DNA from: Amorphoplanes digitatis
Lineage (GTDB): Bacteria; Actinomycetota; Actinomycetes; Mycobacteriales; Micromonosporaceae
Assembly (NCBI RefSeq): GCF_014205335.1
Contig: NZ_JACHNH010000001.1
Coordinates: 5,574,501-5,638,500 of the forward strand
Length of the DNA stretch: 64,000 nt
Reading direction: 5' to 3'
Below the pieces are notes generated by a model. It did no database searches, had not been told where the DNA came from, and saw only the letters and a program-made list of their open reading frames with translations. Positions 1 through 8,644 of this stretch are shown in pieces. Each line of letters opens with the position of its first letter. The first letter of the stretch is position 1. The translations under genes and the position numbers were made by a program.

Positions 1-631
1 CGAGGAAGACGGCCTCGTCGACGCTGTGCGTCACGAAGACCGACGTGCGGCCGGTCGCGGCGCTGACCCGGCGCAGATCCTCCTGAAGGCGTTCGCGGGT
101 GAGCGCGTCGAGCGCGGCGAACGGCTCGTCGAGCAGCAGCAGCGGGTTGTCGACGGCCAGCGCGCGGGCGATGGCCACCCGCTGCTGCTGGCCGCCGGAG
201 ATCTGCCAGGTGCGCCGGTGCGCGATGCCGTCCAGCCCGACCTTCGCCAGCAGAGCCGGCACCCGGGCGACCCGCTCCTGGCGGGGCACCCCGGCGTAGC
301 GCAGCGCGAGCTCGACGTTGCCGCCGACGGTCAGCCACGGGAACAGCCGCGGCTGCTGGAACACCAGGCCGGCGCCGTGGCCGGGGCGGGGCACCGCCCC
401 GGCGGTGCGCACGCTGCCGGACGTCGGTTCCTCGAACCCGGCGATGAGGCGGAGCAGGGTGCTCTTGCCGCAGCCGGACGCGCCGACCAGGACGAGGAAC
501 TCCCCCGCGGCCACGGTGAGATCGACGGGCCCCACGGCGGTGACCGCCGCGGCGCCGGCGCCGTACACGTGCTCGACCTGGCTGATCTCGATGGCGGCCT
601 CCGCCGCGGCGCGGGTGTCAGGAGAGGACAC
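1..631 (-). CDS. ABC transporter ATP-binding protein, sulfonate/taurine type (partial, 3' end outside window)
   Basis: This is the cytoplasmic ATPase of an SsuB/TauB-type importer. The visible 210 codons hold a Walker A motif (GASGCGKST, about residue 50), the ABC signature SGGQQQRVAIA (about 143) and Walker B LLLLDEPFAALD (about 160). The C-terminal part lies beyond position 1. I place the start at a GTG whose first codons overlap the last 14 bp of the upstream substrate-binding-protein gene, which suggests translational coupling. It is the last visible gene of a three-gene leftward operon (permease, binding protein, ATPase). Sequence alone does not settle the substrate among sulfonate, taurine, nitrate or a similar anion. 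Confidence 0.9.
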   Translation of the reverse strand, partial: MSSPDTRAAAEAAIEISQVEHVYGAGAAAVTAVGPVDLTVAAGEFLVLVGASGCGKSTLLRLIAGFEEPTSGSVRTAGAVPRPGHGAGLVFQQPRLFPWLTVGGNVELALRYAGVPRQERVARVPALLAKVGLDGIAHRRTWQISGGQQQRVAIARALAVDNPLLLLDEPFAALDALTRERLQEDLRRVSAATGRTSVFVTHSVDEAVFL

Positions 632-1646
632 CCGGCAGGCCCTTCACGTAGATGGCCTTCTCGACGCTCGCCAGGTCCGGCACGGAGTCGATCTTCTGCT
701 GCGCCTTCAGGAACTCGGCGGCGTTGAGCAGATTCTGGGCGAGCTTGCCGACCTTCGCCTCGGTGCCGAGCCACTCGTCCGACGACAGGTCGCCCGGCTT
801 GAGGAAGACGCCCTGCGCGAGCTGCGCCTTCGCGTCGTCGGCGCTGATGTTGAGCTCCGCGCCGACCGCCGCGGAGGCGGCCGCCGGGTCGCTCGCGATC
901 AGGTCAAGGGCCTGCGCCTCGGCCTTGCGCCACGCGTCGACGGCGTCGGGGTGCGCGGTGGCGAACGCGGTGGAGACCACGCCGAGGTCCAGCGTCGGCT
1001 TGCCCGCCGTGGCCAGTTCGCGGCTGGTGATCAGGACCTTGCCGGTCTTCTTGAGCTCGTCAAGCGACGGCAGCCACGAGTAGGCGGCGTCGACGTCGCC
1101 GCGGGTCCAGGCCGCCTGGATGTCCTGCGGCTCCAGGTCGACGATGGTCAGCTCGGACTCCTTGATGCCGGCCCGGTCGAGCGCGGCGAGCAGGCTGTAG
1201 TGCGCCGTCGAGGCGAACGGCGTGGCGACCTTCTTCCCGCGCAGCGCCTCGATCGAGGTGACCCCGCTGCCGTTGCGGGCGACCAGCGCCTCGTTGTCCC
1301 CGGCGACGTCGAGCACGAACGCCACCTGGTACGGAATGTTCAGCGGGGCGGAAAGGCCCCGGGCGACCGGGCTGGAGCCGATCGCGGCGATGTCGATGCT
1401 CTTGGCGACGAACGCGGTGTTGATGCTGGCGCCGGAGTCGAACTTGGTCCAGGTGATCTTGTAGCCGGGCAGGGCCTTCTCGAGCAGCCCCTGGTTCTTG
1501 ACGATGAGGTCGCCGCTCGGGAACGCCTGGTACGCGAGCCGGATGGTCTTCTGCTGGGGATCGGCATTGCCACTGGCGGCGCCGTCGCCGCAGGCGGCGG
1601 TCGCGGCGACGAGCAGGGCGGCGGCGAGGAGGCGGGTGATCTTCAT
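618..1646 (-). CDS. ABC transporter substrate-binding lipoprotein, SsuA/TauA-like
   Basis: Extracellular lipid-anchored solute receptor of 342 aa. The N-terminus MKITRLLAAALLVAATAAC is a type II signal peptide with the lipobox Cys at residue 19. The mature part starts KTIRLAYQAFPSGDLIVKNQ and contains VAAIGSSPVARGL-type segments, typical of the NMT1/SsuA-like fold that binds sulfonates, taurine or nitrate. It lies 15 bp after the permease gene and overlaps the ATPase start. The sulfur assignment leans on the neighbouring monooxygenase operon and is an inference. Confidence 0.9.
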   Translation of the reverse strand: MKITRLLAAALLVAATAACGDGAASGNADPQQKTIRLAYQAFPSGDLIVKNQGLLEKALPGYKITWTKFDSGASINTAFVAKSIDIAAIGSSPVARGLSAPLNIPYQVAFVLDVAGDNEALVARNGSGVTSIEALRGKKVATPFASTAHYSLLAALDRAGIKESELTIVDLEPQDIQAAWTRGDVDAAYSWLPSLDELKKTGKVLITSRELATAGKPTLDLGVVSTAFATAHPDAVDAWRKAEAQALDLIASDPAAASAAVGAELNISADDAKAQLAQGVFLKPGDLSSDEWLGTEAKVGKLAQNLLNAAEFLKAQQKIDSVPDLASVEKAIYVKGLPGVLS

Positions 1647-1661
1647 GGGGGGTTCCTTTAT

Positions 1662-2519
1662 CTAGGCGCGGCCCCGCCACGGGATCAGCCGGTTCTCGGC
1701 GGTCCGCAGCAGGGCGTCGATGAGCAGGCCGGAGAGGCCGATGGCGAAGAGGCCGAGCACGACGACGTCGGTCTGTGAGTAGCGCTGTGCGTCGCGGACC
1801 ATGCCGCCGATGCCGGGTACGCCGTTGATGGTCTCGGCCGCGACCACCGAGGAGTACGCGATGCCGACCGCGAGCCGGACGCCGGTGAAGATCTCCGGCT
1901 GCGCGCTGGGCAGCACCACGTCCCGCACGACCTGCCACCGCCCGGCGCCGAGCGCGCGGGCGGCCTCGACCAGCCCGGTCGGCGCGGAGTAGACCGCCGA
2001 CGCGGTGGCGACGGCGACGGGCGGGAGGGCCGCGATGGACAGCAGCCACAGCTTGGGGGTCTCGTCGATGCCGAACCAGATGATGAACAGGCTGAAGTAC
2101 GCCAGCGGCGGAAGCGCGCGCACGAACGTGACCACCGGCTCGACGACCACCCGGATCCAGGGCACGGTGCCCATCAGGATTCCGAGGAGCAGGCCGCCGC
2201 CGACCCCGATCAGGGAACCGATGACGATGCGGCGCAGGCTGACGCCGAGGTGCTCGGCGAGCAGGTGGCCGCTGTAGCCGCGGATGCCGTCGTGGGTGGT
2301 GGAGGTCAGCACCAGCTGGTGCCAGACCGCGCCCGGCGAGGGGATGAACGTCGGGTTCTCGGTGACCCGGGCGGCCAGCTCCCACAGCAGGTAGAGCACG
2401 ACGAGGGCCAGCACCCGCAGCCCGATCCGGCGACGGCGCCCGCCCGACGAGCGCGCGGAACGCGTCGCGCCCGGGCCGGTCGCGGGCGCGGCCGGCCTTT
2501 CGACTACAGAGGTGCTCAC
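1662..2519 (-). CDS. ABC transporter permease, SsuC/TauC-like
   Basis: Integral membrane permease of 285 aa with about six hydrophobic segments (for example VLALVVLYLLWELAARV near the N-terminus) and the cytoplasmic coupling loop EAARALGAGRWQVVRDVVLP that contacts the ATPase. The frame stays open further upstream. I choose the GTG at 2519 because an AGGAA ribosome-binding site lies about 8 nt before it and the protein then begins with the usual short Ser/Pro-rich cytoplasmic tail. It is the first gene of the leftward transporter operon and diverges from the amino-acid-type transporter. Confidence 0.88.
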   Translation of the reverse strand: MSTSVVERPAAPATGPGATRSARSSGGRRRRIGLRVLALVVLYLLWELAARVTENPTFIPSPGAVWHQLVLTSTTHDGIRGYSGHLLAEHLGVSLRRIVIGSLIGVGGGLLLGILMGTVPWIRVVVEPVVTFVRALPPLAYFSLFIIWFGIDETPKLWLLSIAALPPVAVATASAVYSAPTGLVEAARALGAGRWQVVRDVVLPSAQPEIFTGVRLAVGIAYSSVVAAETINGVPGIGGMVRDAQRYSQTDVVVLGLFAIGLSGLLIDALLRTAENRLIPWRGRA

Positions 2520-2532
2520 GGGGTATTTCCTA

Positions 2533-2591
2533 CCTTGCCTATGGGGATACGGCAAGGGGTTGTGCGGTGTAAAGCATATTACGCCCATAGG
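2533..2591. promoter_or_regulatory. Nested inverted repeats between the two divergent transporter operons
   Basis: Two inverted repeats share one left arm. CCTTGCC (2533-2539) pairs with GGCAAGG (2551-2557), and CCTATGGG (2538-2545) pairs with CCCATAGG (2584-2591). They occupy the 132-bp gap between the divergent starts at 2519 and 2652, where a common sulfur-status regulator would bind. No regulator gene is adjacent. The pairing is seen directly; the operator role is inferred. Confidence 0.5.
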
Positions 2592-2651
2592 ACTTGTGGG
2601 CTGAATGGATGCGATCTACGGTCATCGCCAACCGTGATTGCGGAGGCAACC

Positions 2652-3602
2652 GTGAGCCTGCTGTCATCGATCAACCGCAAGAACGCCGACCCGCCGGACG
2701 ATCCGGCCGCGCCGCCCGCCGAGCTACGGGTGGTGCCGGCACGTCATCCGTGGCGGTGGGTCTTCGCGCTGATCGTGCTCGTCCTCTGCGCACAGTTCGC
2801 ACACGGGCTGGCCACCAACCCCGGCTGGGACTGGTACACGTTCGGCGGATACTTCTTCGAGAAGTCCATCGTCCGGGCGCTGCTGGTCACGCTGGAACTC
2901 ACGCTCGCCGGCGCGGTCCTCGGCTTTCTCGGCGGCATCGTGCTCGCCGCGATGCGGCTGTCCAAGAACCCGGTCCTTGCGGCCGTGAGCTGGACCTACA
3001 CCTGGGTCTTCAGGTCGGTGCCGCTGATCGTGCAGCTGCTCTTCTGGGCCAACATCGGCTACCTGTACGAGACGCTCCAGGTCGGCGTGCCGTTCGGGCC
3101 GGGCTTCTTCCGCTTCGAGACGCTGCACCTGGTCAGCTCGCTGGGTGCCGCGCTGCTCGGCCTCGCGCTGCACGAGGCCGCGTACGCCGCCGAGATCGTG
3201 CGCGCCGGCATCATCTCCGTCGACCAGGGGCAGCTCGAGGCCGCCGCCGCGCTGGGCATCCCCCGCGGCCGGCAGTTCCGCCGCATCCTGCTGCCCCAGG
3301 CGATGCGCGCCATCCTGCCCAGCGCGGCGAACGAACTCGTGAACCTGCTCAAGAGCACGTCGGTCGTCTACGTCCTGGCCATCGGCGAGCTCTTCTACCA
3401 GGTGCAGGTCGTCTACGGGCGCAACGGCCGGGTCGTACCGCTGCTCATGGTCGCCACAGTCTGGTACGTCATCCTCACCGCCGCCCTGTCGGTGCTCCAG
3501 TACTACGTCGAGCGGCACTACGCCCGCGGCGCGCTGCGCACCCTGCCGCCGACTCCGCTGCAACGGCTGTTCGCCCTGCGCCGCGCGGGCGGCGCGCGAT
3601 GA
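2652..3602 (+). CDS. Amino-acid ABC transporter permease (HisM/GlnP type)
   Basis: Membrane permease of 316 aa. After a cytoplasmic N-terminal tail come hydrophobic segments and the polar-amino-acid permease signature: FRSVPLIVQLLFW, HEAAYAAEIVRAGI, then GQLEAAAALGIPRGRQFRRI, the ATPase-contact loop. The GTG at 2652 has GGAGG 5 nt upstream; longer in-frame starts would run into the divergent promoter. It overlaps the next gene by the 4-bp ATGA. The length matches permeases with an extra N-terminal helix. The probable cargo is a sulfur-containing amino acid or related small solute, judging by the downstream genes. Confidence 0.92.
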   Translation: MSLLSSINRKNADPPDDPAAPPAELRVVPARHPWRWVFALIVLVLCAQFAHGLATNPGWDWYTFGGYFFEKSIVRALLVTLELTLAGAVLGFLGGIVLAAMRLSKNPVLAAVSWTYTWVFRSVPLIVQLLFWANIGYLYETLQVGVPFGPGFFRFETLHLVSSLGAALLGLALHEAAYAAEIVRAGIISVDQGQLEAAAALGIPRGRQFRRILLPQAMRAILPSAANELVNLLKSTSVVYVLAIGELFYQVQVVYGRNGRVVPLLMVATVWYVILTAALSVLQYYVERHYARGALRTLPPTPLQRLFALRRAGGAR

Positions 3603-4366
3603 GCCGGCCCATGGTGGAGGTCCGGGGCCTGCACAAGAGCTTCGGCACGCACGAGGTGCTCCGCGGTGTCGACCTGACCGTCGAGGCGGGCAGCGTCACC
3701 GTCGTCATCGGCCCGTCCGGCTCCGGCAAGTCGACCCTGCTGCGCAGCATCAACCGGCTGGAGAAGACCGAGCGCGGCCACGTCAGCGTCGACGGGGAGA
3801 TCATCGGATACCGGCGCTCGGGCGACCGGCTGCACGAGCTGAGCGAGCGGCACGTGCTGCGCCAGCGGGCCGGTATCGGCTTCGTCTTCCAGAGCTTCAA
3901 CCTGTTCCCGCACCTGACCGCGCTGGACAACGTCGCCGAGGCGCCGATCTCCGCGCAGCGCCGCCCCAGGGCGCAGGTGCACACCGAGGCGCTCGCCCTG
4001 CTGCACCGGGTCGGCCTGGGCGACAAGGCCGACGCGTACCCCCGGCAGCTCTCCGGCGGCCAGCAGCAGCGGGTCGCCATCGCCCGGGCTCTGGCCCTGC
4101 GCCCGAAGCTGGTGCTCTTCGACGAGCCCACCTCGGCTCTCGACCCCGAGCTGGTCGGCGAGGTCCTCGACGTCATGCGCGACCTGGCCACCGCCGGCAC
4201 CACGATGATCGTCGTCACCCACGAGATCGGCTTCGCCCGCGAGGTCGCCGACACGATCGTCTTCCTCGACGAGGGCCTCGTGGTCGAGCAGGGCCCGCCC
4301 GGCCGGCTCCTCGACAGCCCGGAAAACGACCGCACCCGCGCCTTCCTGTCCAAAGTCCTCAGCTGA
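3599..4366 (+). CDS. Amino-acid ABC transporter ATP-binding protein (GlnQ type)
   Basis: Cytoplasmic ATPase of 255 aa that energises the adjacent permease. Walker A is GPSGSGKST (residues about 38-46), the Q-loop lies in VFQSFNLFPHLT, the signature is LSGGQQQRVAIARAL (about 152), Walker B is LVLFDEPTSALD (about 170) and the switch His is in VVTHEIGFAREV. The FNLFPHLTALDNV segment and overall length are those of the polar amino-acid (GlnQ/HisP) subfamily. The start overlaps the permease stop (ATGA), and the binding-protein gene follows after 19 bp. Confidence 0.94.
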   Translation: MSRPMVEVRGLHKSFGTHEVLRGVDLTVEAGSVTVVIGPSGSGKSTLLRSINRLEKTERGHVSVDGEIIGYRRSGDRLHELSERHVLRQRAGIGFVFQSFNLFPHLTALDNVAEAPISAQRRPRAQVHTEALALLHRVGLGDKADAYPRQLSGGQQQRVAIARALALRPKLVLFDEPTSALDPELVGEVLDVMRDLATAGTTMIVVTHEIGFAREVADTIVFLDEGLVVEQGPPGRLLDSPENDRTRAFLSKVLS

Positions 4367-4385
4367 CACCCCTGGAGAAGACCCC

Positions 4386-5345
4386 ATGCGCATCAGAGCC
4401 GCGCTGACCGCCGCCGCCCTCCTCGCGGGCCTGGCGGCCTGCGCCGCCCCCGAGGAGAAGCCGACGACGGTCGCCGCCTCATCCGCCGCCCTCAACACCA
4501 GCCCGGACCAGAAGCGGATCGTGCCGGCGAAGGTGGACGCGATCGCGAGCCTCGTGCCGCAGGCCGTCCGGGACACCGGAAAGCTCACCATCGGCGTCGG
4601 CGCCGCGGCGTCCGGCTTCCCGCCGCTGGCGTTCACCGCCACCGACAACACGACGCTGATCGGCAACGAGCCCGACCTCGGCGTGGCGATCGCCGGCGTG
4701 CTCGGCCTCGCGCCCGACCTGCAGAACACCTCCTGGGAGAACCTGTTCGTCGGCCTGGACAGCGGCAAGTACAACGTCGGCGCCTCGAACATCACCGTCA
4801 CCGAGCTGCGCAAGCAGAAGTACGACTTCGTGACGTACCGGCTGGACAACCTCGCCTGGGAGGTCCGCGAGGACGCCGACCTCACGATCACCGCGCCGAA
4901 GGACGTCGCCGGCAAGAAGGTCGCCGTCAGCTCCGGGACCAACCAGGAGAAGATCCTCGTCGAGTGGAGCAAGGAGGCCGAGAAGCAGGGCCTCAAGCCG
5001 ATCGACATCAAGTACTACCAGAACAACCAGGCCGTCTACCTGGCGCTCGGCTCCGGCCAGATCGACGCCTACTTCACCCCCAACCCCAGCGCCGCGTACC
5101 ACGTGTCCGTCGCCGGGCAGACCAAGATCGTCGGCACCTACTCCGGCGCCGGCGCCAACCTCCAGGGCAAGATCGCGCTGACCACCAAGAAGGACAACGG
5201 CCTCATCAAGGCGCTCGCGGCCGCCCTGGACCAGCTGATCTCGTCCGGCGACTACGCAAAGATCCTCGACCGCTGGAACCTGCGCAACGAGGCGGTCACG
5301 AAGGCCGAGGTCAACCCGCCCGGCCTGCCGATCGACAACAAGTAG
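4386..5345 (+). CDS. Amino-acid ABC transporter substrate-binding lipoprotein
   Basis: Lipid-anchored solute receptor of 319 aa from the SBP_bac_3 family. The signal peptide MRIRAALTAAALLAGLAAC ends at the lipobox Cys19. The mature protein has the family pattern: GKLTIGVGAAASGFPPLAF, then a stretch with EPDLGVAIAGVLGL, and VAVSSGTNQEKILVEW in the second lobe. A GGAGAAG ribosome-binding site precedes the ATG. It follows its permease and ATPase and precedes two flavin monooxygenase genes, so the solute is probably oxidised after uptake, for example an S-substituted cysteine. That substrate is an inference. Confidence 0.9.
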   Translation: MRIRAALTAAALLAGLAACAAPEEKPTTVAASSAALNTSPDQKRIVPAKVDAIASLVPQAVRDTGKLTIGVGAAASGFPPLAFTATDNTTLIGNEPDLGVAIAGVLGLAPDLQNTSWENLFVGLDSGKYNVGASNITVTELRKQKYDFVTYRLDNLAWEVREDADLTITAPKDVAGKKVAVSSGTNQEKILVEWSKEAEKQGLKPIDIKYYQNNQAVYLALGSGQIDAYFTPNPSAAYHVSVAGQTKIVGTYSGAGANLQGKIALTTKKDNGLIKALAAALDQLISSGDYAKILDRWNLRNEAVTKAEVNPPGLPIDNK

Positions 5346-5377
5346 GCATCCGGGACGGCCAGAACAAGGAGTGATCG

Positions 5378-6601
5378 ATGTCCGCAGCCGTACCGCTGCA
5401 CCTCGCCGTCGCGCTCGACGGCGCCGGCTGGCACCCGGCCGCCTGGCGCGCGCCGCACGCCCGCCCCGCCGAGCTGTTCCGGCCCGGCTACTGGGTGGAC
5501 CTCGTCCGGGAGGCGGAGCGCGGCCTGCTCGACCTCGTCACCATCGAGGACTCCCTCGGGCCGCAGTCGTCGCGGCGCGACGGCCACGACGACCGCACCG
5601 ACCAGGTACGCGGCCGGCTCGACGCGGTGCTGGTCGCCGCGCGGGTCGCGCCGCTCACCCGGCACATCGGCCTGGTACCGACGGCGACGGTCACCCACAC
5701 CGAGCCGTTCCACATCTCGAAGGCGATCGCCACCCTGGACTACGTCAGCAACGGGCGGGCCGGCTGGCGGGCACAGGTGTCCGGCCGGCCCGACGAGGCG
5801 GCCCACTTCGGACGGCGGACGATCCCGCCGTTCCGGATCGACGACCTCGACACCCCCGAGGTTCAGGACCTGCTCGGCGAGCTCTTCGATGAGGCGGCGG
5901 ACCATATCGAGGTGGTCCGCCGCCTCTGGGACAGCTGGGAGGACGACGCGGAGATCCGGGACGCGGCAACCGGCCGGTTCATCGACCGCGACAAGCTGCA
6001 CTACATCGACTTCAAGGGCCCGAAGTTCAGCGTCAAGGGCCCGTCGATCACGCCGCGGCCGCCGCAGGGGCAGCCGCCGGTGAGCGCGCTGGCGCACGGC
6101 GGCATCGCGTACCGGCTGGGTGCCCGCGGCGCCGACATCGTGTACGTGACGCCGTCCGACGCCGCGCACGGCGCCGAGATCGTGCGGGAGATCCGGGCGG
6201 AACAGGCCGTCGCCGGCCGCGCCGGCGAGACCGTGCACGTCTTCGCCGACCTGGTCGTCTTCCTCGGCGACACCCCCGCCGCGGCCCGGGACCGCAAGGC
6301 GCGGCTCGACGACCTCGCCGGTGCCGCGTTCGCGTCCGACGCCACCGTGTTCACCGGTACGCCGCAAGGGCTCGCCGACCTGCTTGTCGAGTGGCGGGGC
6401 GCCGGGCTGACCGGCTTCCGGCTGCGCCCGGGCACCCTGCCGGACGACCTCGAGGCCATCACCCGCGCCCTGGTGCCCGAGCTGCAAGAGCGGGGCGCGT
6501 TCCGCCGCGGGTACGAGGCGACGACGCTGCGGGGCCTGCTCGGCCTGCCCCGCCCCGCCAACCGATACGCCACCGGGAGCGACGATGAGCAAGCCCCGTA
6601 A
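5378..6601 (+). CDS. LLM-class flavin-dependent monooxygenase
   Basis: Predicted cytoplasmic FMNH2-dependent oxygenase of 407 aa with the luciferase-like TIM-barrel fold. Family features are the N-terminal strand LHLAVALDGAGWHPAAWR, a segment ending LVTIEDSL, RVAPLTRHIGLVPTATVTHT, the SKAIATLDYVSNGRAGW stretch found in the NtaA/SnaA/SoxA branch, and a late GTPQGLADLLVEW segment. A clear AAGGAG lies 8 nt before the ATG. It overlaps the second monooxygenase gene by 17 bp. No flavin reductase is encoded nearby, so reduced flavin must come from elsewhere. The role in C-S or C-N bond cleavage of an imported compound is inferred. Confidence 0.9.
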   Translation: MSAAVPLHLAVALDGAGWHPAAWRAPHARPAELFRPGYWVDLVREAERGLLDLVTIEDSLGPQSSRRDGHDDRTDQVRGRLDAVLVAARVAPLTRHIGLVPTATVTHTEPFHISKAIATLDYVSNGRAGWRAQVSGRPDEAAHFGRRTIPPFRIDDLDTPEVQDLLGELFDEAADHIEVVRRLWDSWEDDAEIRDAATGRFIDRDKLHYIDFKGPKFSVKGPSITPRPPQGQPPVSALAHGGIAYRLGARGADIVYVTPSDAAHGAEIVREIRAEQAVAGRAGETVHVFADLVVFLGDTPAAARDRKARLDDLAGAAFASDATVFTGTPQGLADLLVEWRGAGLTGFRLRPGTLPDDLEAITRALVPELQERGAFRRGYEATTLRGLLGLPRPANRYATGSDDEQAP

Positions 6602-7949
6602 GCAGATCCACCTCGCCGCGCACTTCCCCGGCGTCAACAACACCACCGTGTGGAGCGACCCCCGCTCCGGCAGCCACATCGAGTTCGGCTCCTTCGTGCG
6701 GCTCGCGCAGACGGCCGAGCGGGCCAAGTTCGACTTCTTCTTCCTCGCCGAGGGCCTGCGGCTGCGCGAGCAGGCCGGGCGGATCTACGACCTCGACGTG
6801 GTGGGGCGCCCGGACACCTTCACCGTGCTGGCCGCCCTCGCCGCGGTCACCGACCGGCTCGGGCTGGCCGGCACGATCAACTCGACGTTCAACGAGCCGT
6901 ACGAGGTGGCGCGGCAGTTCGCCAGCCTCGACCACCTCTCCGGCGGCCGGGCCGCCTGGAACGTGGTCACCTCGTGGGACGCGTTCACCGGGGAGAACTT
7001 CCGGCGCGGCGGGTTCCTCGCCGAGCAGGACCGCTACAGCCGGGCCACGCAGTTCCTCCAGGCCGCGACGGAGCTGTTCGACTCGTGGCCCGAGTCGCGG
7101 ATCCCCGCCGACCCCGACCGGGGGCTGTTCGTCGAGGACCCCCGCATCGGCTCCTTCAGCCACCGCGACGCGCACTTCGACATCGCCGGGCGGTTCACGG
7201 TCCCCCGCGGCCCGCAGGGCCGGCCGGTGATCCTCCAGGCCGGCGACTCCGACGGCGGCCGCGAGTTCGCCGCCCGCACCGCGGACGCGATCTTCAGCCG
7301 GCACGGCACCCTTGAGGCGGGGCAGGCGTTCTACTCCGACGTCAAGCGGCGGCTTCCCGCCTACGGGCGTACCCCTGAGCAGTTGCTCGTGCTGCCCGCC
7401 GCGACGTTCGCCCTCGGCGACACCGACGCCGACGCACAGGAGAAGGCCGCGGTCATCCGCCGGCAGCAGATCAGCGGCCAGACCGCACTGCGCCTGCTGG
7501 AACAGCTCTGGAACCGCGATCTCAGCGGCTACGACCCGGACGGCCCGCTGCCCGAGGTCGACCCCGACCTCGGCGACGCACACATCGCGCGCGGCCGGGC
7601 CAGCGTGCGGATGCACCGCGATCCGCTTGCCACCGCGCGCGAGTGGCGCGAGCGCGCCACGGCGGGCAACCTCTCCATCCGCGATCTGATCATCGAGGTG
7701 TCCGGACGACAGACCTTCATCGGTACGGCGGCCACGGTCGCCGACCGCATCGACGACCTCGTCCAGCGCGACGCCGCCGACGGCTTCATCCTCGTACCGC
7801 ACGTCACGCCGGACGGGCTCGACGAGTTCGCCGACACCGTCGTGCCGCTGCTCCAGGAGCGGGGCGTGTTCCGCACCGAGTACACCGGTGAGACCCTGCG
7901 CGAACACCTCGGGCTGTCGGTGCCCGCCGTCTCGGGGGCGGCACGGTGA
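6585..7949 (+). CDS. NtaA/DszA-family flavin-dependent monooxygenase
   Basis: Second luciferase-like monooxygenase, 454 aa, the usual length of the NtaA/SnaA/DszA subfamily. Diagnostic stretches are FVRLAQTAERAKFDFFFLAE, GRPDTFTVLAALAAVTDRLG, TFNEPYEVARQFASLDHLSG and GRAAWNVVTSWDAF. Known relatives cleave nitrilotriacetate, dibenzothiophene sulfone and S-alkyl cysteines using FMNH2 from a separate reductase. The ATG lies inside the previous gene's end, and its own stop overlaps the acetyltransferase start (GTGA), so the three enzymes are translationally coupled. N-acetylation plus two oxygenases resembles the layout of S-alkylcysteine salvage, an inference. Confidence 0.93.
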   Translation: MSKPRKQIHLAAHFPGVNNTTVWSDPRSGSHIEFGSFVRLAQTAERAKFDFFFLAEGLRLREQAGRIYDLDVVGRPDTFTVLAALAAVTDRLGLAGTINSTFNEPYEVARQFASLDHLSGGRAAWNVVTSWDAFTGENFRRGGFLAEQDRYSRATQFLQAATELFDSWPESRIPADPDRGLFVEDPRIGSFSHRDAHFDIAGRFTVPRGPQGRPVILQAGDSDGGREFAARTADAIFSRHGTLEAGQAFYSDVKRRLPAYGRTPEQLLVLPAATFALGDTDADAQEKAAVIRRQQISGQTALRLLEQLWNRDLSGYDPDGPLPEVDPDLGDAHIARGRASVRMHRDPLATAREWRERATAGNLSIRDLIIEVSGRQTFIGTAATVADRIDDLVQRDAADGFILVPHVTPDGLDEFADTVVPLLQERGVFRTEYTGETLREHLGLSVPAVSGAAR

Positions 7950-8635
7950 CCCTCGTCGGCACGGCCGTGCTCGACAACCCGGCGTGGGCGTCGCTGCGCG
8001 GCGCGCACGCCCGCTTCGCGCAGGTCGTCGGGCGGGCCGCCCGCTACGACCCGGAGGTGGCGCCGTTCCACGCCGTGTCCGACCCGGCCGACGCCGGCGC
8101 CTGGGCGGACCTGCGCGAGCTTGTCGGTCCCGGCGCCGAGCTGACGCTGACCGGCGACGACCTCGTCGCCCCGCCGGGCTGGACGCCGCTGGGCCGGATC
8201 GGCGGCGTCCAGCTGGTCGACGTGGCGTTGCGGGCCGAGCCCGACCCGGAGGCGGTGACCCTGACCGCGGCGGACGTGCCGGAGATGCTCGACCTGGTGG
8301 GGCGCACCAAGCCGGGCCCGTTCCTGCCGCGAACCGTCGAGCTCGGCACCTACCTCGGCATCCGGCGCGGCGGCGCGCTGATCGCGATGGCGGGCGAGCG
8401 GCTGCACCCGCCCGGGTGGACCGAGATCAGCGCGGTCTGCACCGATCCCGCCCACCGCGGGCGGGGCCTGGCGACCCGCCTGGTCAGGGCGGTGGCCGCC
8501 GGCATCCGCGAGCGCGGCGAGACCCCGATGCTGCACACCGCCGCCGACAACGCCGCGGCCATCCGCCTGTACGAGTCGCTGGGCTTCCGCCTGCGCCGGC
8601 GCCCGACGTTCTCGCACTTCCGGGCGCCCGCGTGA
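7946..8635 (+). CDS. GNAT-family N-acetyltransferase
   Basis: Cytoplasmic acetyl-CoA-dependent acyltransferase of 229 aa. The C-terminal half carries the GNAT fold: a strand ISAVCTDPAHRGRGLATRLV with the pyrophosphate-binding RGRGLA motif A, then NAAAIRLYESLGF (motif B). The N-terminal 110 residues are less conserved, as in FR47-like members. The GTG start overlaps the preceding stop by 4 bp. As last gene of the transporter-monooxygenase operon it probably N-acetylates the imported amino acid before oxidation; this role is inferred from operon position only. Confidence 0.88.
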   Translation: MTLVGTAVLDNPAWASLRGAHARFAQVVGRAARYDPEVAPFHAVSDPADAGAWADLRELVGPGAELTLTGDDLVAPPGWTPLGRIGGVQLVDVALRAEPDPEAVTLTAADVPEMLDLVGRTKPGPFLPRTVELGTYLGIRRGGALIAMAGERLHPPGWTEISAVCTDPAHRGRGLATRLVRAVAAGIRERGETPMLHTAADNAAAIRLYESLGFRLRRRPTFSHFRAPA

Positions 8636-8644
8636 CGGGCCCGC

